Shown one piece after another: positions 1 through 5,212 of a DNA stretch of 5,212 nucleotides. Source of the DNA: Flavobacteriaceae bacterium (GTDB taxonomy: Bacteria > Bacteroidota > Bacteroidia > Flavobacteriales > Flavobacteriaceae); assembly GCA_023254815.1 (NCBI GenBank), contig JALRKI010000118.1, positions 1-5,212 of the forward strand, given 5' to 3'. Below the pieces are notes generated by a model. That model saw only the letters and a program-made list of their open reading frames with translations. It made no database searches and was not told the DNA's origin. The translations under genes and the position numbers were made by a program. How positions within the stretch are numbered: the first letter of the stretch is position 1; every line of letters begins with the position of its first letter.

Positions 1-88
1 CAGGCTGCAACTAGACCAACCGCCGCCCCCACTAAAAATCAAACAATACTGGTACGTCAATATCTAAAAGATCTCCAAATTTTGGCAT
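1..88 (-). pseudogene. Start of a thioredoxin-like gene, interrupted after 18 codons (tentative)
   Basis: A minus-strand ATG at 88-86 opens a frame reading MPKFGDLLDIDVPVLFDF, which then meets TAG at 34-32. The pattern KFG-(D/E)-L-(L/I)-x-x-x-x-PVL-x-DF resembles the N-terminus of small thioredoxin-family proteins of Bacteroidota. In those the next residues form the beta-strand end and the W-x-x-x-C-like active-site region. Here the stop falls directly after the DF. Dropping one T from the run of five Ts before it would continue the frame as DFSGGGGWSSCSL to the window edge, so a one-base insertion or sequencing error is possible. A strong promoter match and a 7-bp inverted repeat sit just upstream, which supports a genuine start. 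The family call rests on 18 residues recalled by eye. The frame could also be a short peptide or chance. Confidence 0.35.
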
Positions 89-89
89 C

Positions 90-110
90 ACTTAAAGTTT
101 TAATTTAAGT
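90..110. repeat. AT-rich inverted repeat in the leader (7-bp arms, 7-base loop)
   Basis: ACTTAAA at 90-96 pairs perfectly with TTTAAGT at 104-110 around the loop GTTTTAA. It lies between the predicted transcription start and the ATG at 88, one base from the start codon. It could be a weak leader hairpin or an operator. With only A-T pairs apart from one G-C it would be unstable as RNA, and in such AT-rich sequence it may be chance. It lacks a GC-rich stem and is not a convincing terminator. Confidence 0.3.
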
Positions 111-119
111 TCTAAGGTG

Positions 120-147
120 CAAAGATAGTATTTCCTCTCGACTACAA
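120..147 (-). promoter_or_regulatory. Bacteroidota-type promoter for the leftward gene starting at 88
   Basis: On the minus strand, TTG (147-145) is followed by exactly 17 bases and then TATCTTTG (127-120). This matches the Bacteroidota housekeeping sigma consensus of TTG, 17-20 bases, then TAnnTTTG. Transcription would start around 113-116, giving a leader of roughly 25-30 bases before the ATG at 88. The -33 TTG is the last sense codon (Leu410) of the upstream metallophosphoesterase gene, so promoter and coding sequence overlap. The gene therefore probably has its own transcript, although read-through from upstream is also possible because no terminator is visible between the two. Confidence 0.6.
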
Positions 148-1374
148 CACTATGGCGCTTTTTTTCAGTGTAATAACAGTAATTTCTGGCCAAATCCCAA
201 TTCTTCCTGGAAAACCCAAACAACCCAACCCCCGATTGACATTAATAACCTTACCGTTATCAGTGTAAATACCAGCCCAGTACTTGTATCTCGCCTGAAT
301 CGGACTCCATTTGATCCAGCCAGGGATTTCGATGCCAAATTGCATGCCATGAGTGTGTCCGCTCAACGTAAGATGGTATTTGGTTGGATGATTTTTGACA
401 ATTTGCTCCCAATGCGAGGGATCGTGACTCATCAATATCTTAAAAGCATCTGTTTTAACCTCCTTTTGGGCCAAATCCAAATCTCCTTTTTTTACAAATC
501 GATCACCCCAATTCTCCACACCTACAAGGGCAATTTCTTCATTTCCTCGCTCAATAGTCACGGACTCATTGCGCAATACCTGAAATCCCATTTTCTTTTG
601 CAGTTGCAACAGATGCTCAAAATCGGCTTCTTTGTCTTCGGGACGCTCCCATCGCTTATATTCGCTATAGTCATGATTGCCGAGTACAGAAAACACACCA
701 TCAGGTGCCGATAATTTTGAAAGAGTTGTTAGCCAAGGTAATACCTCGGTGGACTCGTTGTTGACTAAATCACCCGTAAACAAAATCACCTCCGATTGCT
801 GACGCATGATCAAATCAATGGCATAGTTCACTTTTTCCTTGTTGTCAAAGGTGCCCATGTGTAAATCGCTGATGTGAGTGATTTGATATCCATCGAAGGA
901 CTTGGGCAAATCGTCGAAGGTCAAAGTATGATGAATCACTCTAAAATCGTAACGTCCTTTGAACACCCCGTAAATTACACTGGCAAAAGGTAATGCTGTA
1001 AGGCCAAGGGCAATCTGACTGATGAATTTTTTTCTTGAAGGCATGTATGGTTGAGGCTTAGCCGACAGGCCCAATATGCGCCCAACAAAAACAAGCAGTC
1101 TCACAACATCCTCTGAAAATAAGAGAAAAATGATCAACCATTTGGCTATTAAGACAGTGATGAAAGAAGCAAAAGACAACCCTATAAGGCCTCTGTACTT
1201 GGCTCCGGCTATAAACATCACCAATTGTATCAAAAAAATTAAATAGCCGAGAGAAGTTATTCCCCAATAAAACCATCTGAACCATCCTTTATTGGTGGCT
1301 GTTTTTAATGCCTGATAGGCATAGAGTTCAATGCCTATAACGCTCAACACAAAAAGAAACAGCAATAAATTCAT
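142..1374 (-). CDS. Membrane-anchored calcineurin-like metallophosphoesterase (YkuE/YaeI type)
   Basis: This 410-residue protein joins an N-terminal membrane region to a metallophosphoesterase domain. Hydrophobic segments lie at about residues 2-21, 36-57, 62-87 and 117-138, and the domain starts near 145. The dinuclear metal site is complete: D170-x-H172 in ISDLH, G201-D202 in TGDLVNN, G232-NHD-235, H317 in MSHDP, and the G339-HTH-342 pair. It should therefore be an active phosphoesterase using two divalent metals. Members of the YkuE/YaeI group act on phospho- or phospholipid-type substrates at the membrane or cell wall, but the substrate here cannot be read from sequence. Between the third and fourth segments, SRKKFI (113-118) followed by a hydrophobic stretch resembles a Tat signal, and B. 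subtilis YkuE is a Tat substrate, so the domain probably faces outward. The ATG at 1374 puts a hydrophobic helix right at the N-terminus. No later Met fits better. It is divergent from the GH92 gene. Confidence 0.9.
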   Translation of the reverse strand: MNLLLFLFVLSVIGIELYAYQALKTATNKGWFRWFYWGITSLGYLIFLIQLVMFIAGAKYRGLIGLSFASFITVLIAKWLIIFLLFSEDVVRLLVFVGRILGLSAKPQPYMPSRKKFISQIALGLTALPFASVIYGVFKGRYDFRVIHHTLTFDDLPKSFDGYQITHISDLHMGTFDNKEKVNYAIDLIMRQQSEVILFTGDLVNNESTEVLPWLTTLSKLSAPDGVFSVLGNHDYSEYKRWERPEDKEADFEHLLQLQKKMGFQVLRNESVTIERGNEEIALVGVENWGDRFVKKGDLDLAQKEVKTDAFKILMSHDPSHWEQIVKNHPTKYHLTLSGHTHGMQFGIEIPGWIKWSPIQARYKYWAGIYTDNGKVINVNRGLGCLGFPGRIGIWPEITVITLKKSAIVL

Positions 1375-1395
1375 ATGGTCCTCATGGTCAGGTCA

Positions 1396-1403
1396 CAAAA
1401 GTA
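1396..1403 (-). promoter_or_regulatory. Candidate -7 element for the metallophosphoesterase gene
   Basis: The minus strand reads TACTTTTG at 1403-1396, an exact fit to the Bacteroidota -7 pattern TAnnTTTG, 21 bases upstream of the ATG at 1374. I see no TTG 17-20 bases further upstream. The nearest resembling triplet (TTA) is 24 bases away, so only half of the promoter is supported. Confidence 0.4.
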
Positions 1404-1453
1404 AAACAATGTTGAAAAGTATAGTCCTAACATTAGATTAAGATTTTCTATCT

Positions 1454-1478
1454 TGTGGCTTCGTTTTAAATGTGGCTT
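1454..1478 (+). repeat. Direct repeat TGTGGCTT, two copies 17 bases apart
   Basis: TGTGGCTT occurs at 1454-1461 and again at 1471-1478, and both copies are followed by T/A-rich sequence with TTTT and AAA. They lie just upstream of the proposed GH92 start. They could be binding half-sites for an activator on one face of the DNA, a small local duplication, or chance. The copies are out of phase with each other (17 bases), so they do not encode a repeated peptide. Confidence 0.25.
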
Positions 1479-1485
1479 TAATATT

Positions 1486-4407
1486 TTGAAAAATAACCTC
1501 TTATTCCAAAGACCCATTTTATTATCATCTTTGGTTTGTATAATTGCTGTCTCTTGTCACAGAACTCAACCAGACTCGGACTTCACTTCTTTGGTGAATC
1601 CCTTCATTGGTACTGGAGGGCACGGACATACTTTTCCCGGAGCTACCATGCCATTTGGCATGATGCAACTGAGCCCCGACACCCGATTAGACGGTTGGGA
1701 TGGCTGTTCCGGTTACCACTATAGCGACAACTATATTTACGGTTTTTCTCATACTCATTTGAGTGGCACTGGGGCAAGTGACTACGGAGATGTCCTATTG
1801 ATGCCCACTACATCTGTAATTTTCAATAACGGGGCTGACGGCAAAGCGGGATATCGAGCCCCATTTGCACACGAAAACGAGATTGCTTCGCCAGGCTATT
1901 ACGCCGTCCATTTGGACAGCGTCAATATCGATGTTGAGCTCACTGTTAGCGAGCGCAGTGGGATTCATTCATACCGATTTGAAAAAGACAGTCCTCAAGT
2001 GATAGTCTTAGATTTGGCACACCGAGACAAGGTCTTAGACTCCAAAATTAATATTTGGGACAACAAGCACGTCTCGGGCTACAGGCACTCTCAGGCTTGG
2101 GCTGAAAATCAAATGTTATTTTTTGATTTTGAATTTTCAAGAGCCTATTCAGAGGTTATTTTTTTGGACGATCAAATCGAAGGATCAAAGGTTAAGGCAG
2201 CTTTTATCTTTGACGAAAATCAATCGGATCAAATTGAGGTAAGGATTGGCATTTCGGCCGTTGACGAAAAAGGCGCTAAGGCAAATAGAGTGACTGAAAT
2301 TGGTCAAAATTCGTTTGAAATGGTCAAAACTATGGCCAATCAAAAATGGAACAAGCAGCTCCAAAAAATTGCCATTGAGGCCGAGAATCGAGACACTAAG
2401 GTGAATTTTTATACGGCCATGTATCACGCCATGATTGCACCAAACCTATACCAAGATGTCGATGGGAAATATCGAGGAATGGATTTAGAAGTTCATCAAA
2501 CAGATGAATTTGCATACTACACTGTTTTCTCTTTGTGGGATACTTATCGGGCTACTCACCCTCTTTACACCATACTTGAAACAAAACGAACAGAAGACTT
2601 TATCAATACTTTTTTGGCCAAATACGACGAAGGAGGGATCATGCCTATTTGGGATTTGTCTGGTAATTACACTGGCTGTATGATTGGCTATCACGCCGTA
2701 CCTGTCATAGCAGATGCCTATTTGAAGGGCATAAGAGGGTTTGACCAAAATAAAGCCTTGAAAGCCATGGTTCACAGTGCTACCCGAGATAAGTTAGGTT
2801 TAGAATCCTACAAGTCTAGTGGATTTATTCCTATGGAAAACGAAAGCGAATCGGTGTCCAAAACGCTGGAATACGCCTACGACGATTGGACGATATATAA
2901 AATGGCATCGGATCTGGGGGAAAAGGAAATCGCCGATACATTTTTAAAAAGAGCTCAGTCTTATAAAAATGTCTTTGACCCCTCTACTGGATTCATGAGA
3001 GGCCGATTGAACAATCAATGGTTTACACCTTTTGATCCTTTTGAGGTCAATTTCAACTATACCGAGGCCAATGCGTGGCAATACCGTTTTGCAGTACCTC
3101 AAGACATCACAGGGCTTATGGAATTAATGGGAGGGTCTGGTCAATTTGAAAAAGCTCTTGACGACATGTTTGGAGCCAGCAATTCCACCACAGGCCGTGA
3201 CCAAGCTGATATTACGGGACTTATTGGCCAGTATGCCCATGGTAATGAACCCAGTCATCATATGGCCTATCTCTACAATTTTGTAAACAAACCCGAAAAA
3301 ACTCAAGCAAGAGTGGCCGAAATCATGACAAATCTTTACACCAACTCTCCAGATGGCATTTCGGGCAATGAGGATTGTGGTCAAATGAGCGCTTGGTACA
3401 TTTTTAGCAGCTTGGGATTCTATCCTGTGACACCTGGCTCAAACACCTATGTCATTGGAACTCCTATGGTTTCAGCTGCCGACATCACTCTTGAAAATGG
3501 TAAACATTTTAAAATCAAAACTCATAAAGAATCTCCAAAATCAATTTACTTAGAAAAGGTTCTTTACAACAATACGCCTTTAGAATCAACCGAAATAGAT
3601 CACCATAAAATCATGAGCGGAGGGCTGCTCGAATACTTTTTGACTGACCGCCCCACACATTGGAAAGCAAAATCTCCTCGTACTGAAATCGTTGATCCAG
3701 AATTTGTTGCAGCACCGTTTATAATAGAGGGCGATCCTACATTTAAACACCAAACCTCCTTGTCTTTAGGTCATATCGATAAAGATGTCCAAGTGTATTT
3801 TAGTCTCAACAATTCTGAATTTAAAATATATAAGACACCAATTGCAATCGATAACTCATCGGTCTTGAAAGTTTTCGCCTCAAAAAATGGTCAAAAGAGC
3901 GCCACAATCACCTCAGAACTGATAAAGATTGACGCTAATCTGAGCATGAAGCTCGGCAGTTCCTATGCCAATCAATACAACGCAGGAGGTGACGATGCCT
4001 TGATCGATGGTCGGCGTGGAGGAACTGATTTTCGTTCTGGAGCATGGCAAGGATATCATGATCAAGATCTGGAAGCAACAGTTCTGTTGAACCAAATCAA
4101 GCCATTGTCTCAGTTGGACATGTCATTCATAATGGACCAAAGATCTTGGATTTTCCTTCCTTCGACCGTTGAAGTATTCATTTCTTCTGACGGAATTCAT
4201 TTTAAATCTATTGGCAAAAAAACAATTGAAAATACTATCCCCTCTGACGCCAGCACAATAAAAACTATACACATGACTTGGTCAAAACAGCCCGTCAAAG
4301 CTGTCAAGGTAGTAGCGACCAACCTTGGCGCTTTGCCTGAATGGCATTTGGGATATCCTTATGACGGTCGAAGTTGGATTTTTACTGATGAAATAATTTT
4401 AAACTAA
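1486..4407 (+). CDS. GH92 exo-alpha-mannosidase lipoprotein with C-terminal accessory domains
   Basis: This is a secreted lipoprotein of glycoside hydrolase family 92: calcium-dependent, inverting enzymes that remove mannose from the ends of alpha-mannosides such as N-glycans. No in-frame ATG exists between the upstream stop at 1402 and the mature protein, so the start is non-ATG. TTG at 1486 is preferred (973 residues) because it gives a compact signal, MKNNLLFQRP then a hydrophobic stretch and lipobox AVSC, with Cys24 lipidated. TTG at 1453 would add 11 residues. Family signatures are VNPFIGTGG (37-45), WDGCSGYHYSD (71-81), FSHTHLSGTG (87-96), WDTYRATHP (from 351), YTEANAWQY with likely acid Glu527, HGNEPSHH (585-592) and GNEDCGQ (627-633) with likely base Asp630. 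After the catalytic part, about 745-815 resembles a chitobiase/Fn3-associated beta domain and about 823-973 an F5/8 type C-like carbohydrate-binding domain. The linkage cleaved is not certain. The downstream symporter begins 3 bases later, so the two are probably co-transcribed. Confidence 0.93.
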   Translation: MKNNLLFQRPILLSSLVCIIAVSCHRTQPDSDFTSLVNPFIGTGGHGHTFPGATMPFGMMQLSPDTRLDGWDGCSGYHYSDNYIYGFSHTHLSGTGASDYGDVLLMPTTSVIFNNGADGKAGYRAPFAHENEIASPGYYAVHLDSVNIDVELTVSERSGIHSYRFEKDSPQVIVLDLAHRDKVLDSKINIWDNKHVSGYRHSQAWAENQMLFFDFEFSRAYSEVIFLDDQIEGSKVKAAFIFDENQSDQIEVRIGISAVDEKGAKANRVTEIGQNSFEMVKTMANQKWNKQLQKIAIEAENRDTKVNFYTAMYHAMIAPNLYQDVDGKYRGMDLEVHQTDEFAYYTVFSLWDTYRATHPLYTILETKRTEDFINTFLAKYDEGGIMPIWDLSGNYTGCMIGYHAVPVIADAYLKGIRGFDQNKALKAMVHSATRDKLGLESYKSSGFIPMENESESVSKTLEYAYDDWTIYKMASDLGEKEIADTFLKRAQSYKNVFDPSTGFMRGRLNNQWFTPFDPFEVNFNYTEANAWQYRFAVPQDITGLMELMGGSGQFEKALDDMFGASNSTTGRDQADITGLIGQYAHGNEPSHHMAYLYNFVNKPEKTQARVAEIMTNLYTNSPDGISGNEDCGQMSAWYIFSSLGFYPVTPGSNTYVIGTPMVSAADITLENGKHFKIKTHKESPKSIYLEKVLYNNTPLESTEIDHHKIMSGGLLEYFLTDRPTHWKAKSPRTEIVDPEFVAAPFIIEGDPTFKHQTSLSLGHIDKDVQVYFSLNNSEFKIYKTPIAIDNSSVLKVFASKNGQKSATITSELIKIDANLSMKLGSSYANQYNAGGDDALIDGRRGGTDFRSGAWQGYHDQDLEATVLLNQIKPLSQLDMSFIMDQRSWIFLPSTVEVFISSDGIHFKSIGKKTIENTIPSDASTIKTIHMTWSKQPVKAVKVVATNLGALPEWHLGYPYDGRSWIFTDEIILN
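3715..4404 (+). other. C-terminal accessory region of the GH92 protein (Fn3-associated plus F5/8C-like)
   Basis: This is the segment beyond the usual GH92 catalytic fold, residues about 744-973 counted from the TTG at 1486. The first part (FIIEGDPTF to about residue 815) has alternating short strands with VQVYFSLNNSEF and VLKVFASKNGQKSA, as in the small beta domains attached to hexosaminidases and other Bacteroidota glycosidases. The second part begins near SSYANQYNAGGDDALIDG and GAWQGY and ends WIFTDEIIL. This is typical of the discoidin (F5/8 type C, CBM32-like) module found at the C-terminus of secreted Bacteroidota glycosidases. A role in binding the glycan or host surface is inferred. 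Domain limits are estimates by eye. Confidence 0.65.
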
Positions 4408-4410
4408 ACC

Positions 4411-5212
4411 ATGACAACAAAAAATTCTTATCGGTCCGCCTTTCTTTTGGTGACTATTTTATTTTTCCTTTGGGGATTCATTACAGTGTTAGTAGACTCT
4501 TTAATCCCAAGGTTACGCGAGCTATTTACCCTATCCTACTTTCAAGCTGGCTTGGTTCAATTCGCCTTTTTTGGCGCATACTTTGTGCTATCTGTTCCCG
4601 CAAGTTATTTGCTGACCAAAATCGGATATAAACGCGGAATTATCCTAGGTTTAGCCACGATGGCAACGGGCTGTTTACTTTTTTATCCAGCAGCATCATT
4701 TCGCGTTTTTGGAATTTTTATGTTGGCCTATTTTGTATTGGCAGGAGGAATGACCATTTTGCAGGTCGCCGCCAATCCATATGTTGCAGTGCTAGGAAGT
4801 GAGTCAAGTGCCTCAAGCCGTCTCAACCTCTCTCAAGCATTCAACTCTTTGGGGACTGCTATCGCTCCTGCGGTTGGTGCACTTTTCCTTTTAAGCGATA
4901 AAGTACTCAACAGAGGATCTATAGAAGCTCTTTCAGAAGCTGAAAAAACATCATATTACGCCTCAGAAGCCGCTGCAGTACAAATGCCGTTTCTCGGACT
5001 TGCCGCTTTTATTGGAGCCATTGCCCTTGTCTTTCTAGTGGTTCACCTTCCTAAGCTCATCCAAAACAATCATACTGGAACCTATTTAGAGGCTTTAAAA
5101 AACAAAGGACTGCGGCTTGGGGTGATGGGGATTTTCTTCTATGTCGGTGCTGAAGTCGCCATTGGCAGCTACTTGGTCAATTATTTTTTGGAACTCAATG
5201 TCATCGAATCCA
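4411..5212 (+). CDS. MFS sugar/proton symporter, FucP/GlcP family (partial, runs off the right edge)
   Basis: The first 267 codons of an inner-membrane sugar transporter; most family members are a little over 400 residues, so the C-terminal third is missing. Signatures match the fucose/glucose/galactose:H+ symporters: FFLWGF then VDSLIPRLRELF (18-39), YFQAGLVQFAFFGAYF (43-58), the MFS loop TKIGYKRG (69-76), QVAANPYVAVLG (118-129), RLNLSQAFNSLGT (137-149) and FYVGAEVAIGSYL (243-255). About seven hydrophobic helices are visible with a polar loop at 162-190. Compared with E. coli FucP as I recall it, Asp46 is kept (D29) and Asn162 is kept (N145), but Glu135 is Gln118, as in glucose/galactose-type members. 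The ATG lies 3 bases after the GH92 stop, without a Shine-Dalgarno sequence, indicating one operon. Mannose or another hexose released by the GH92 enzyme is the inferred substrate. Fucose is less likely. Confidence 0.9.
   Translation, partial: MTTKNSYRSAFLLVTILFFLWGFITVLVDSLIPRLRELFTLSYFQAGLVQFAFFGAYFVLSVPASYLLTKIGYKRGIILGLATMATGCLLFYPAASFRVFGIFMLAYFVLAGGMTILQVAANPYVAVLGSESSASSRLNLSQAFNSLGTAIAPAVGALFLLSDKVLNRGSIEALSEAEKTSYYASEAAAVQMPFLGLAAFIGAIALVFLVVHLPKLIQNNHTGTYLEALKNKGLRLGVMGIFFYVGAEVAIGSYLVNYFLELNVIES

Larger units (their letters stand above)
1375..1485. promoter_or_regulatory. Divergent intergenic region between the phosphoesterase and GH92 genes
   Basis: This spacer of about 110 bases must carry promoters for both directions. 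Leftward, TACTTTTG at 1403-1396 is the best element. Rightward, no full Bacteroidota promoter is evident: TATCTTG at 1449-1455 is an imperfect -7 element, and no TTG lies 17-20 bases before it. Other content is a repeated GACCAT on the minus strand (1389-1384 and 1380-1375) and a direct repeat TGTGGCTT on the plus strand. I found no long palindrome that would mark an operator and no Shine-Dalgarno sequence before either start. Confidence 0.45.

Noticed and set aside
1..102. Plus-strand frame open from the left edge, ending TAA at 100-102
   Set aside because: It is short, has no recognisable similarity, and runs opposite the better supported leftward start with its promoter. It cannot be excluded as the tail of a gene from the left, but nothing supports it.
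90..110. Inverted repeat as a rho-independent terminator for the phosphoesterase gene
   Set aside because: The arms are almost all A-T, there is no GC-rich stem with a U-run, and it lies downstream of a promoter in the next gene's leader.
340..714. A 124-codon plus-strand open frame opposite the metallophosphoesterase
   Set aside because: It lies wholly antisense to a gene with all its catalytic motifs. Its translation has no recognisable domain and no promoter or start context, so it is a shadow frame.
1409..1441. Ten-codon plus-strand ORF (MLKSIVLTLD) in the divergent spacer
   Set aside because: It has no promoter or ribosome site, is not in frame with GH92, and is of a length expected by chance in AT-rich DNA.
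1470..1481. ATG TGG CTT TAA just upstream of GH92 as an alternative start
   Set aside because: It is out of frame with the GH92 coding sequence and stops after three codons. It cannot be the gene's start without more than one indel.
1810..1860. CRISPR, tRNA or mobile-element signals anywhere in the window
   Set aside because: I found no regularly spaced repeats, cloverleaf-like sequence, transposase or terminal inverted repeats on either strand. The position given is nominal.
2485..2775. Minus-strand open frames of 60-96 codons inside the GH92 gene (also at 2185-2427, 3124-3384 and 3913-4095)
   Set aside because: All are antisense to conserved GH92 or C-terminal-domain coding sequence, and none resembles a known protein.

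Overview
The window looks like chromosomal DNA from a member of the Bacteroidota. Three things point there: AT-rich spacers with no clear Shine-Dalgarno sequences, sites matching the Bacteroidota promoter pattern (TTG, about 17 bases, then TAnnTTTG), and the gene families present (a lipoprotein GH92 glycosidase beside a FucP/GlcP-type sugar symporter). The genus cannot be read from the sequence.

Layout. At the left edge, on the minus strand, a very short reading frame starts at 88 and stops at 32-34. Its 18 residues resemble the N-terminus of a thioredoxin-like protein, so it is probably the start of a broken or mis-sequenced gene. It has a well-formed promoter whose -33 element lies in the last codon of the next gene. 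That gene (142-1374, minus) encodes a membrane-anchored calcineurin-like metallophosphoesterase of the YkuE/YaeI type, with all five metal-binding motifs intact. A divergent spacer of about 110 bases (1375-1485) separates it from a rightward pair: a GH92 exo-alpha-mannosidase lipoprotein (1486-4407), and an MFS sugar/proton symporter that begins 3 bases later (4411) and runs off the right edge.

How the genes work together. The rightward pair reads as a small glycan-use operon. The lipoprotein mannosidase would release mannose from alpha-mannosides outside the cytoplasm, and the symporter would bring the monosaccharide across the inner membrane. No SusC/SusD pair, regulator or sugar kinase is visible, but the operon continues past the window. 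The metallophosphoesterase is divergently transcribed and has no obvious functional link to the sugar genes.

Nothing here amounts to an undescribed system. The points worth checking are the interrupted thioredoxin-like frame, the absence of any in-frame ATG for the GH92 gene, its C-terminal accessory modules, the Tat-like motif inside the phosphoesterase, and the Glu-to-Gln change at a key symporter position. There is no tRNA, rRNA, CRISPR array, insertion sequence or convincing terminator.
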